This document shows positions 7,323-14,728 of a stretch of 35,632 nucleotides of DNA, one piece after another (position 1 is the stretch's first letter; each line of letters starts with the position of its first letter). The notes beneath the pieces were generated by a model. That model did no database searches and was not told the DNA's origin. It worked only from the letters and a program-made list of their open reading frames with translations. This stretch comes from CAWJEL01 sp964647255 (GTDB taxonomy: Bacteria; Chloroflexota; Anaerolineae; CG2-30-64-16). The stretch is from contig CAZYGI010000039.1 in NCBI GenBank assembly GCA_964647255.1, positions 1 to 35,632 of the forward strand, given 5' to 3'. The position numbers and the translations under genes were made by a program.

Positions 7323-8747
7323 TCAGTCGGATGCAGGGAGGGCAGGGAGCCAAATGGTGAACCGGCTGCCGGCGCCGGGGGCACTGGTGACTTCCAGCCG
7401 GCCCGCGTGCGCAGCGATCAACTCGCGCGCGATGCTGAGGCCGAGCCCCATCCCCTGGGGGAAACGCCGGTTCACCTGGCCGCGAAAGAACGGGGTGAAA
7501 ATCTCCGTTTGTTCTTGGGGTGCAATGCCTGTGCCCGTGTCAGCGACGCGCAGCCATACCTGGGCGTCTTCGCAGCCGGCACTCACGGTGACGGTCCCGC
7601 CGCGGGGCGTGAATTTGATCGCATTGCTGAGCAAGTTGCCGAGCACCTGCCCCAGGCGATCGTCGTCAGCCTGCACGATGGGCAGGGCCTCCGCGCTCTC
7701 GGCCTGCCAGTTCAGACCGCGCTGTTGAGCAAGCGCGCGCCAGGGTGAGAGGGTCCCCGGCAGCCATTCGTTCAAGGACAACGGACGCAGATCCAGTTTC
7801 AGCGTCCCGGTCAGATTTGCGTACAGCAGGGCCAGATCTTCGATCAAGCGTTGGAGCTGTCCCATCTGACCGTCAATGCCATCCAGCAGCTCCGTTCGGA
7901 ACGCCTGATCGGCGTCGGCGCCCCGCTGCAGAGCCTGAAGCGCTGAGCGCATGGCGCCGAGCGGCCGGCCCAGCTCGTGCACAAGGTTGGCCAGCAGATG
8001 CTGGCGGTCTTCCTCCAGCGCGTGGAGCCGTTCAACTAACGCATTGAACGACTGAGTCAGGGTGCGCAACTCTTGCGGACCGGCAGTCGCGACCGCCATC
8101 AACTGGCGACTGTCGGCCATCTGCTGGACGGCCCGGGTGACCTGACCGAGCGGACGCGCCAGATCCAGCGCCAACACCCAGCCAATGCCCGCGCTGAAAA
8201 CCAACGCCAGGATCGAAATTACGGCGATCCAGTTCCGCAACCACCTGAAGCGTTCATAAACGTTTTCGAGCGAATACGTGAGACGAACAAATCCCACCGT
8301 CGGGCCCTCGGCGGTCACGGCCACAGGATAAAGCGCCTCCGCAACTTGATTGCCCAAACGCTGGCTGTACTCAGTATGTACGGTCGGCTGTCGCCCCAGA
8401 TCGCCTGGAGTGAGGTCCGGCGGGATCTGGCCCAGAAGATCGCGCTCGGCCGGGTCCTCCGACCCCAACAAACGGCCGTCGGTCGCCAGGAAACTGACGC
8501 GTCCCGCGGTGCTCCGGCTGAACTCAGCGGCGAAGGTGTTCGCCTGCGCAGGATCGCTCCAAATCTGGGGGTAGGGCGCGGCCAATTCTGCCACCAACGC
8601 GGCCTGATTGATCAAATCCTGGCCGACGCTGGGCAGCACCACGCGAGTCTCCAACATGTAGACCAGGGCGATGCCCATGATCGGGATGATGAGCAACGGC
8701 AAGAGCAGATGGCTGAGGATCAGGCGGCCGCGCAGACTGCGGAGCAT
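7323..8747 (-). CDS. membrane sensor histidine kinase
   Basis: This 474-residue kinase pairs with the upstream regulator. Helix 1 (about 9-31) and helix 2 (about 172-195) flank a 140-residue extracytoplasmic sensor. A HAMP domain (about 196-245) and dimerisation/phosphoacceptor helices with H257 follow. The ATP-binding domain has the N box NLLSNAIKFTP (371-381), the G1 box VADTGTGIAP (401-410), FFRGQ and the G2 box GMGLGLSIA (432-440). The H box reads HELGRPLG instead of the usual HELRTPL, so the residues just after the phosphoacceptor differ from the consensus. The start codon overlaps the regulator stop as TGATG, which indicates translational coupling. The sensor domain gives no clue to its signal. 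Confidence 0.92.
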   Translation of the reverse strand: MLRSLRGRLILSHLLLPLLIIPIMGIALVYMLETRVVLPSVGQDLINQAALVAELAAPYPQIWSDPAQANTFAAEFSRSTAGRVSFLATDGRLLGSEDPAERDLLGQIPPDLTPGDLGRQPTVHTEYSQRLGNQVAEALYPVAVTAEGPTVGFVRLTYSLENVYERFRWLRNWIAVISILALVFSAGIGWVLALDLARPLGQVTRAVQQMADSRQLMAVATAGPQELRTLTQSFNALVERLHALEEDRQHLLANLVHELGRPLGAMRSALQALQRGADADQAFRTELLDGIDGQMGQLQRLIEDLALLYANLTGTLKLDLRPLSLNEWLPGTLSPWRALAQQRGLNWQAESAEALPIVQADDDRLGQVLGNLLSNAIKFTPRGGTVTVSAGCEDAQVWLRVADTGTGIAPQEQTEIFTPFFRGQVNRRFPQGMGLGLSIARELIAAHAGRLEVTSAPGAGSRFTIWLPALPASD

Positions 8748-9451
8748 CAGGCCTCCACAGGCGACAACTTGTAGCCAACACCGCGCACGGTGAGGATGCG
8801 CTGCGGGGCGTCGGGGCGCAGCTCAAGCTTTTCGCGCAGCCAGCGAACATGGACGTAGACCACCTGTGGCTCCCCGTTGTACTCAGCACCCCAGACGCGT
8901 GCCAGCAGTTCATCAATCGGCACCACTCGCCCGGCCTCAAGCGCCAACACGTGCAGCAGATCGAACTCGCGCGGAGAGAGTACGAGGGCTTGTCCGCCGA
9001 CGGTCACCGTATGTCCTTCAGGATCAATGACCAAATCGCCCACGGTCAAGCGGCGAGGCGCCTTCGGCCTCGCTGAGGGCTCCACGGCGCGGCTGTGTCG
9101 GAGCGCCACCTTGACGCGGGCCAGCAGCACATCTAAATCAAAAGGTTTTGTGATGTAATCATCGGCGCCCAGCTCGAGGCCGAGCACCTGATCCAGTTCG
9201 CGACGCCGCGCCGTCAGAAAAATGACCGGCGCATCGAAATGCTGGCGAAACTGCTTAAGCGCCTCCAGGCCGTCCATGCCCGGCAGACCGATGTCGAGCA
9301 AGACCAGATCGGGACGATCCTGCCCGGCGATGGAGAGCGCATCTTCGGCTTGGGCTGCCGTGCTGACCCGATACCCAGCCTGCTGCAAGTTGAAAGCTAG
9401 GCTGCGCCGAAGCAGCGCATCATCATCCACGATCATAATATGCGGTGACAT
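8747..9451 (-). CDS. OmpR/PhoB-type response regulator
   Basis: This 234-residue regulator has a receiver domain (1-118) with the acidic pair D9-D10, phosphoacceptor D53 in LVLLDIGLPGMDG, T80 and K102 in ITKPFD. A winged-helix DNA-binding domain (about 135-232) follows, with LSPREFDLLHVLA and VVYVHVRWLREKL; the end VRGVGYKL is the usual OmpR-family wing. The open frame reaches back to 9937, but that extension runs through the promoter region and into the oppositely oriented MerR gene. MSPHIM at 9451 is the true start, with GGAAGG just upstream. It is the first gene of the two-component operon and is divergent from the MerR gene. Its targets are unknown. Confidence 0.93.
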   Translation of the reverse strand: MSPHIMIVDDDALLRRSLAFNLQQAGYRVSTAAQAEDALSIAGQDRPDLVLLDIGLPGMDGLEALKQFRQHFDAPVIFLTARRRELDQVLGLELGADDYITKPFDLDVLLARVKVALRHSRAVEPSARPKAPRRLTVGDLVIDPEGHTVTVGGQALVLSPREFDLLHVLALEAGRVVPIDELLARVWGAEYNGEPQVVYVHVRWLREKLELRPDAPQRILTVRGVGYKLSPVEA

Positions 9452-9539
9452 GATCCTTCCAGGTCCCGGATCTAGATGTTGTGAAACGCAGTCTCCGAGT
9501 CTACAACCATGTTGGTTTCCAGTGAACTGATTCAATCGC

Positions 9540-9568
9540 ATTATATGCGAAGCGAAGTGATTCGTCCA
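9540..9568 (-). promoter_or_regulatory. promoter of the two-component operon
   Basis: The minus strand shows TGGACG (9563-9568), 17 bases and a perfect TATAAT (9540-9545). A short inverted repeat, CGCAT-TAT-ATGCG, sits over the -10 element and could be a protein site. The leader to the regulator ATG is about 80 bases. Confidence 0.6.
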
Positions 9569-9572
9569 CCAC

Positions 9573-9590
9573 GTCAAGTTGGGGCTTGAC
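9573..9590. repeat. inverted repeat overlapping the MerR-gene -35 element
   Basis: GTCAAG-TTGGGG-CTTGAC is a perfect 6-bp inverted repeat with a 6-base centre. Its right arm includes five of the six bases of the -35 hexamer TTGACT, and it also lies just upstream of the divergent two-component promoter. It is a candidate operator for either gene. Confidence 0.5.
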
Positions 9591-9616
9591 TCTCCCCCCG
9601 CGGGAGGGTGTATAGT
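9586..9616 (+). promoter_or_regulatory. MerR-type promoter with 19-bp spacer
   Basis: TTGACT (9586-9591) and TATAGT (9611-9616) are separated by exactly 19 bases. This over-long spacer is the hallmark of promoters that MerR proteins activate by twisting the DNA. The spacer carries the dyad CTCCC-CCCGC-GGGAG (9592-9606), where the dimer would bind. This implies autoregulation of the downstream MerR gene. Confidence 0.8.
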
Positions 9617-9664
9617 ATGGCCAACGCTGCCGGCCGGCGGTGCGTGGACATCGGGAGAGGTGGG

Positions 9665-11014
9665 ATGCTGAAGATCGGGGAGTTCTCGAAGTTGGCGCAG
9701 GTGTCCGTGAAGACGCTGCGCTACTACGATGAGCTGGGGCTGCTGCGGCCCGACTGGGTGGACCGCTACACGGGCTACCGTTACTACTCGCTGGGGCAAC
9801 TGCCACGGCTCAATCGGCTGCTGGTGCTGCGCGAGCTGGGCTTTTCGCTGGCGCAGATCGAGCGGCTGCTGCGGGAGGATCTGCCGGCTGGCGAGCTTCA
9901 GCGGCTGCTGAAGCTGCGGCAGGCCGAGATCGCGCACCAGGTGCAGGCCGAGCAGGCCCGGCTGGAGCGGGTAGCCGCCCGGCTGCGCCAGATCGAGCAG
10001 GAGGGATGCCAGCCGCGCTACGAGGTGCTGGTGAAGCCGCTCCGGCCGCAGTGGGTGGCCGGCATCCGCGACACGGTCGCCAGCTACCGCGACATCGGCG
10101 GGCTGATCGGCGAGCTGTGGCGCTACCTGGACGGCTGCGGGGCCGCGGCCGATCCGTCAGCGCCCTGCCTGGCGATCTACTACGACGCCGAGTACCGCGA
10201 CCGCGACGCCGACGTCGAAGTGGCTGTGCCCGTGGCGGGCCGCGTATCAGACAACGCGCGCATGGTCGTGCATGAGCTGCCGGGCTGTGCGACCGTCGCC
10301 ACTGCGGTGCATAACGGCGCCTACGACCGCATTCCGGCCGCGTATCGCGCGCTGATGGCGTGGACGCAGGCCAACGGCTACCGAGCCGCTGGCCCCAATC
10401 GCGAGGTCTATCTGCAGGGCTACGCAGCAGGCGTCGCGCCTGACAGCTTCGTGACCGAGCTTCAGCTCCCGGTGCAGCCTATTTCAACAACGGGGATCAC
10501 AGAAGGACAGGAGGGACATCCTATGGAACCACTCATCGTCACCAAACCGGCATTCACCATCGTCGGTCTGCCGTTCACCGGCTTCATCAGCGCTGCGCCA
10601 TACGAGGGGGGGAACGAGAACAACGAGATCGGTGCCGTGTGGGATCAACTAAACGCTCGCTTCGGCGAGATCAAGCATATCTGCGGCGCGGCCTACGGGC
10701 TGTGCTTCGGCATGCCCAATGACCGGGAGCCATGGTACCTCGCCGGCTTTGAGGTGTCACACGTGGAGGGCCTGCCCGCGGGCATGATGAGCCTGAAGGT
10801 GCCGGCGCAGCAGTACGCTGTGTTCCCCTGCACCGTGGGCACGATCGGCGCCACCTACCGCACCATCATCGAGGACTGGCAGCCGCGGACGGGCCACGAG
10901 CACGCCGACGCGCCGGACTTCGAGCTGTACGAAGAGGAACCCGACCCCAACGCGCCGCCGCGGGAGATGAAGCTCTCGATCTTCTGGCCGATCAAGTCAA
11001 CGCTAGAGGCTTGA
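9665..11014 (+). CDS. MerR-family regulator with two tandem GyrI-like domains
   Basis: This 449-residue protein begins with a MerR winged helix (1-70: KIGEFSKLAQVSVKTLRYYD, then YRYYS) and a coiled-coil dimerisation helix (about 75-118). A GyrI-like effector domain (about 120-272) follows, as in BmrR-type drug sensors. A second GyrI/AraC-effector-type domain starts at residue 287 (EPLIVTKPAFTIVGLPFTGF). Normal MerR-GyrI proteins stop near residue 272. The joining segment looks like a former intergenic region: it has AGGAGG at 10509-10514 and an ATG eight bases later at 10523. The start at 9665 follows GGGAGAGG. Expected role: senses small hydrophobic or cationic molecules and controls its own gene and possibly the flavin monooxygenase genes nearby. 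Confidence 0.85.
   Translation: MLKIGEFSKLAQVSVKTLRYYDELGLLRPDWVDRYTGYRYYSLGQLPRLNRLLVLRELGFSLAQIERLLREDLPAGELQRLLKLRQAEIAHQVQAEQARLERVAARLRQIEQEGCQPRYEVLVKPLRPQWVAGIRDTVASYRDIGGLIGELWRYLDGCGAAADPSAPCLAIYYDAEYRDRDADVEVAVPVAGRVSDNARMVVHELPGCATVATAVHNGAYDRIPAAYRALMAWTQANGYRAAGPNREVYLQGYAAGVAPDSFVTELQLPVQPISTTGITEGQEGHPMEPLIVTKPAFTIVGLPFTGFISAAPYEGGNENNEIGAVWDQLNARFGEIKHICGAAYGLCFGMPNDREPWYLAGFEVSHVEGLPAGMMSLKVPAQQYAVFPCTVGTIGATYRTIIEDWQPRTGHEHADAPDFELYEEEPDPNAPPREMKLSIFWPIKSTLEA
10523..11014 (+). CDS. internal in-frame start: stand-alone GyrI-like domain protein
   Basis: This is an alternative product of 163 residues from the same frame as the MerR protein. The ATG has an optimal AGGAGG eight bases upstream, better than most starts in the window. 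The encoded part is a complete GyrI-like (AraC-type effector-binding) fold that includes GGNENNEIGAVWDQL and ends KLSIFWPIKS. It may be made separately or may be the relic of a once-separate second gene whose neighbour lost its stop codon. Sequencing error at the joint is also possible. Confidence 0.45.
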   Translation: MEPLIVTKPAFTIVGLPFTGFISAAPYEGGNENNEIGAVWDQLNARFGEIKHICGAAYGLCFGMPNDREPWYLAGFEVSHVEGLPAGMMSLKVPAQQYAVFPCTVGTIGATYRTIIEDWQPRTGHEHADAPDFELYEEEPDPNAPPREMKLSIFWPIKSTLEA

Positions 11015-11027
11015 CCTAGCCCAAGCG

Positions 11028-12254
11028 CTATTTGCGATGTGCGATGTGTTCGGCGACGAACGCCGCATTCTCGCCGACGCCCAACAACTGGCCCGTCTTC
11101 TGCGCGGGCAGCCACGGCAGGCCGACGAAGTACAGGCCCGGATGGGCCGTGACCCCGCCCTGCTGCACGGGGAAGCCAGCGTCGTCGGTCACTGGCAGCC
11201 TGACCAGGCCGAAATCGAAGCTGTAACCGGTCGCCCAGATGATCGTCGTGATCCCAGCCGCGCGCACGTCCAGGTCAGTGATGGTCGGCTGGTCGTAGCC
11301 GTCGCGCAGCACAACCCGGCGGTCCTGGGGCGCATCCAGCCCATTGCGTGCAATGTAGGCGTCAATCATGCCGAGCGCCTGGGCCTCGAACTGGTCGGCT
11401 TTGGCCAGTCCGTCGCGCAGATCCGGCGCCAGGCTGAGCCTGCCATCGTCTGCGCCGCACAGATGACCCAGCAGCATGATGCCATCACGGGCGAACTGAT
11501 GCAGATTGAGGTCATGTCCGCCGCCTGCGCCGGAGACGTGGGGATTGGCGGTAAATCGAGCCTTGGGTGAAGGCAGCACGTCTGGCGTCCGGTCGAAGAA
11601 GCCGGCCAGGATCAACCACTCATAGATATCCCGGCCCCGGTAGCGGCGCGGCACACGGCCGGCGCTGCCCACGCTCAGGTAGACCCGCCGGCCAGCCTTG
11701 CGCAGTTCCTCGGCGATCTGGCAGCCTGACTGGCCGCTGCCGACAACCATCACCGCGCCGGCCGGCAGCCCGGCTGGGTTGCGATATTGCTCGGACGGCA
11801 GCTGCAGCACGTCCGCCGGCAGCCCGGCCGCGAACGCGGGTGTACTGGCACGCTGATAGAGGCCGGTCGCTACGACTACATTGCTCGCCTCGTATTCCGT
11901 TTCTTTGGTGCGGACAAGATAGCCGGATCGGCCAACCAGCGGCTCCACTGCGGCCACATCCACGCCGTACAATACCGGCAGAGCGTTGTCGGCCGGGTAA
12001 TGCTCGAAGGCAGCCACGACCGCATCGCGCGGCAGGAACCCGTCACGGTCATCGCCGGCGTACTCCGCGCCCGGCAGCCGAAAGGCCCAGTTCGGCGTCA
12101 CCAGGGTGAAACTATCCCAGCGTTGGCGCCAGGCGTATCCGGGCCGCTCAGCCTTCTCCAGCACCACATGCTCCCGGCCGCGCTGCTTGAGCCAGTAACT
12201 GGTCGCCAGCCCGGCCTGTCCGCCGCCGATGATCGCCGTTTCAACGCGTTTCAT
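11028..12254 (-). CDS. flavin-containing monooxygenase-like oxidoreductase
   Basis: This 408-residue FAD/NADPH enzyme resembles the CzcO/YdhS-type flavin monooxygenases. The FAD-binding GGGQAGLATSYWL is at 9-21, and a second dinucleotide motif VVGSGQSGCQIAEEL lies about residues 168-182. ATG (in IIWATGYSFDF) near residue 345 is typical of the family. Such enzymes hydroxylate or oxygenate small substrates with O2. An in-frame upstream extension to 12311 overlaps the ABM gene; ATG 12254 is chosen because GGGAGG lies six bases before it. It follows the ABM gene by 20 bases and forms an operon with it. It converges with the MerR gene across 13 bases. The substrate cannot be read from the sequence. 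Confidence 0.88.
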   Translation of the reverse strand: MKRVETAIIGGGQAGLATSYWLKQRGREHVVLEKAERPGYAWRQRWDSFTLVTPNWAFRLPGAEYAGDDRDGFLPRDAVVAAFEHYPADNALPVLYGVDVAAVEPLVGRSGYLVRTKETEYEASNVVVATGLYQRASTPAFAAGLPADVLQLPSEQYRNPAGLPAGAVMVVGSGQSGCQIAEELRKAGRRVYLSVGSAGRVPRRYRGRDIYEWLILAGFFDRTPDVLPSPKARFTANPHVSGAGGGHDLNLHQFARDGIMLLGHLCGADDGRLSLAPDLRDGLAKADQFEAQALGMIDAYIARNGLDAPQDRRVVLRDGYDQPTITDLDVRAAGITTIIWATGYSFDFGLVRLPVTDDAGFPVQQGGVTAHPGLYFVGLPWLPAQKTGQLLGVGENAAFVAEHIAHRK

Positions 12255-12274
12255 GCACCGCCTCCCGCCCTCAA

Positions 12275-12559
12275 TTACACCACTACATCCACAATCTCCC
12301 CATCGTGCCACTCCGGGTCCGCCAACATCAGCGCGCGCAGCTCCAGGTAGCGCTGATTCTGTTCGGGACTTTGTGCGTTGGCCCAGTAAGCCTCGCGACT
12401 CTCGAACACCGCGATCAGATAGATCTCACCGGGATCGGCATCCATCTGAAACACGTAGCGCGCGATCTGGCCGGGGGCCACACCCATGCGGCGACCCACC
12501 TCTTTCAGTTCTTCCAGCTTGGACGGGGCAATTTTGACCCGAGCGATTGTGCCGTACAT
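12275..12559 (-). CDS. ABM-fold small monooxygenase
   Basis: This protein of about 94 residues has the antibiotic-biosynthesis-monooxygenase (ABM, PF03992-like) dimeric ferredoxin-like fold: YGTIARVKIAPSKLEELKEV for strand 1 and helix 1, then GEIYLIAVFESREAYWANAQSPE, and a C-terminal strand EIVDVVV. ABM proteins oxidise quinols or act as stress-related accessory oxygenases without a cofactor. Two adjacent ATGs exist (12562 and 12559). GGAGGG at 12565-12570 is five bases from the second and only two from the first, so 12559 is preferred. It is first in an operon with the flavin monooxygenase, suggesting joint oxidation of an aromatic or quinone compound. Confidence 0.8.
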   Translation of the reverse strand: MYGTIARVKIAPSKLEELKEVGRRMGVAPGQIARYVFQMDADPGEIYLIAVFESREAYWANAQSPEQNQRYLELRALMLADPEWHDGEIVDVVV

Positions 12560-12587
12560 CATAACCCTCCATGATCAATGCAAGTCA

Positions 12588-12610
12588 AGAACGAATCATG
12601 TTCTATTATA
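12588..12610 (-). promoter_or_regulatory. promoter and operator-like repeat of the ABM/monooxygenase operon
   Basis: A perfect TATAAT (12605-12610, minus strand) lies about 45 bases before the ABM start; its -35 is poor. Immediately downstream is the inverted repeat AGAAC-N7-GTTCT (12588-12604), which would cover the transcription start and so could bind a repressor. Confidence 0.45.
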
Positions 12611-12669
12611 CTACAAGCGACGACGACGGACTGGAAGATAACTTACAGGCGCCGAGATTCCAATGCCAT

Positions 12670-12697
12670 TTGCCCTTGCCTTGCCTGGGTGTATACT
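12670..12697 (+). promoter_or_regulatory. promoter of the KimA-like gene
   Basis: TTGCCC (12670-12675), a 16-base spacer and TATACT (12692-12697) lie 43 bases before the ATG at 12741. The leader of about 37 bases is too short for a ydaO-type c-di-AMP riboswitch. Confidence 0.5.
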
Positions 12698-12740
12698 GAA
12701 CCTGTCGTCCTTGTGCTGCGCCTTCCTCTGGAGCCACCGG

Positions 12741-14579
12741 ATGCTAGACACTTTCCGCCACTGGTTGATCGGTTCACCGCTGCCCACGCGGCAGCTCGCT
12801 GAAACTCGCCTGAACAAGGTCCGCGCATTGGCCGCTTTCTCACCCGGTGCGCTCTCCTCCATCGCCTACGCCAACCAGGAAATCTACCTGGCGCTGGTGG
12901 TGGCCGGCGCGGCCGGCCTGGGTAGGGCGTGGCCGGTCAGCGTCGCGATCACCGCGCTGCTGGCGATCGTAGCGCTTTCGTACTACCAGACCATCCACGG
13001 TTACCCGTCAGGCGGCGGCTCCTATGTGGTGGCGCGGGAAAACCTGGGCACACTGCCCGGCCTGCTCGCCGCCTCCGCGCTGCTGATTGACTACACACTG
13101 ACCGCGGCCGTAAGCCTGACCGCCGGCATGGAAGCCATCGCTTCCGCTTTCCCTGCGTTGTGGGCCTCCCGCGTCCCGGCCGCGCTGCTGATGCTGGTCG
13201 CCATCACCCTGATCAATCTGCGCGGGACGCGGGAGACGGGCACGTTGATGGCGATTCCGGTCTACTTCTTTCTGCTGTGCTATCTGACCATGCTCGCTTA
13301 CGGGACGTGGCGGCTTCTCGCCGCCGGGCCTGGCTCGCTGGCCGCAACCGCGCCCCAGGCGACACAGCCGCTGACGCTCCTCCTGCTGCTGCACGCCTTC
13401 GCCACGGGCTGCACTGCAATGACCGGCATCGAGGCGGTGAGCAACGGCGTTCCAACATTCAGGCCGCCGACTGCACTGAACGCCGGCCGCACGCTGCTGA
13501 TGATGGCGCTGCTGATGGCCGTCCTGTTTGCCGGGAGCATCTGGCTGACCCAGAAATTCGCCGTCGTCAGCGGACCGCAGGAGACGATCCTGTCGGCCCT
13601 GGCCCACCGCATCCTCGGAAACGGGCCGGCGTACCTGGCGATCCAATTTGCCACGCTGTTGATCCTGGCCGTGGCGGCCAACACCAGTTTCGCGGGCTTC
13701 CCCCAACTGGCCGCGCTCCTGGCGCAAGATGGTTTTCTCCCGCGGCAATTGACCGGGCTGGGCGACCGGTTGGTCTTCAACAACGGGATCCTTGCGCTCG
13801 CCACGGCCACCGCCGCGCTGATCGTGATCTTCCGCGGCGACAGCCATGCGCTGATCCCGCTCTTCGCGGTGGGCGCGTTCCTGGCCTACACCCTGTCGCA
13901 AGCCGGCATGGTGATCCACTGGCGTCGTGCGCGGACACGCGGTTGGCCGGTCAAATCCGTCGTCAACGGCCTGGGCGCGCTCGTCACCGGGCTGACGCTG
14001 CTGGTGGTCTTCGTCAGCAAGTTCATCGGGGGCGCGTGGATCACAGCGATTGTTATCCCGTCACTGACGCTTGGCTTCCTGCAAGTGCGCCGCCACTACC
14101 GAACCGTGGCCCAGCAACTCTCGCTGCGCGGCCTGCCGCCCTCGCTCAAGCCAACGCCGCCCGCCCGCATCGTGGTGCCGATCTCGGGAATCCATCGCGG
14201 GATCGTGGACGCCATCGGGTTTGCCCGTGCGATCGCCCGCGACGTCACCGCGGTCTACGTCGAACTGGAGCCGGGCAGCGGCGAGCGCGTTCGCACCGAA
14301 TGGGAGAACTGGTGGCCCGATGTGCCCATTGTGATCGTGCCGTCGCCCTATCGCTCCATCGTCGGGCCCCTGCTCGATTTTCTGGATGAGACGGACCGGG
14401 TGCACAACGATGGACAGTTGGCGGCTGTCGTGCTGCCGGAGTTCGTCCCGGCAAGGCGCTGGCAGGCGCTGCTGCACAACCAGTCCGCCCGGCTGCTGAA
14501 GATGGCGTTGCTCTACAAACGCCGCCGCCAGGGCTTCCAGCGGGTGATCATTGACGTGCCGTATCATTTGCAGAGCTAG
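12741..14579 (+). CDS. KimA-like APC-superfamily potassium permease
   Basis: This 612-residue protein has twelve hydrophobic helices (about 45-450) and a cytoplasmic C-terminal domain of about 150 residues. It resembles KimA (formerly YdaO), a proton-coupled high-affinity K+ importer whose cytoplasmic part binds c-di-AMP in Firmicutes. Visible family blocks are LSSIAYANQEIYLAL in helix 1, the GYPSGGGSYVVARENLG loop, and the tail regions RIVVPISGIHRG and LLHNQSARLLKMALLYKRR. The frame opens at 12663, but ATG 12741 has GGAG seven bases upstream and the expected start MLDTFRHWL. Transport of amino acids by a general APC permease is the alternative; the long C-terminal domain favours the KimA type. 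No neighbour shares its theme. Confidence 0.75.
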   Translation: MLDTFRHWLIGSPLPTRQLAETRLNKVRALAAFSPGALSSIAYANQEIYLALVVAGAAGLGRAWPVSVAITALLAIVALSYYQTIHGYPSGGGSYVVARENLGTLPGLLAASALLIDYTLTAAVSLTAGMEAIASAFPALWASRVPAALLMLVAITLINLRGTRETGTLMAIPVYFFLLCYLTMLAYGTWRLLAAGPGSLAATAPQATQPLTLLLLLHAFATGCTAMTGIEAVSNGVPTFRPPTALNAGRTLLMMALLMAVLFAGSIWLTQKFAVVSGPQETILSALAHRILGNGPAYLAIQFATLLILAVAANTSFAGFPQLAALLAQDGFLPRQLTGLGDRLVFNNGILALATATAALIVIFRGDSHALIPLFAVGAFLAYTLSQAGMVIHWRRARTRGWPVKSVVNGLGALVTGLTLLVVFVSKFIGGAWITAIVIPSLTLGFLQVRRHYRTVAQQLSLRGLPPSLKPTPPARIVVPISGIHRGIVDAIGFARAIARDVTAVYVELEPGSGERVRTEWENWWPDVPIVIVPSPYRSIVGPLLDFLDETDRVHNDGQLAAVVLPEFVPARRWQALLHNQSARLLKMALLYKRRRQGFQRVIIDVPYHLQS

Positions 14580-14597
14580 AGACCCTGACCCATCTCA

Positions 14598-14626
14598 TAG
14601 ACGGCACTCATGGCAAGTGCTACAAT
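14598..14626 (+). promoter_or_regulatory. promoter of the dehydrogenase alpha gene
   Basis: TAGACG (14598-14603), 17 bases and TACAAT (14621-14626), the latter preceded by TGC as in an extended -10. The leader to the ATG at 14729 is about 95 bases, with AAGGAG just before the start. Confidence 0.6.
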
Positions 14627-14728
14627 CGCCGGGAATGCCAGGTTCTACCCTGACAACGCAGTCAGCCGGATCAAGGTCGAACGGGCGGCCTGCGCGGCCA
14701 CCCACAGGCGCACCGGCAAGGAGAGCAC

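Noticed and set aside
12640..12740. Possible c-di-AMP (ydaO) riboswitch before the KimA-like gene
   Set aside because: The predicted leader is only about 37 bases, too short for that riboswitch, and no conserved core is seen.
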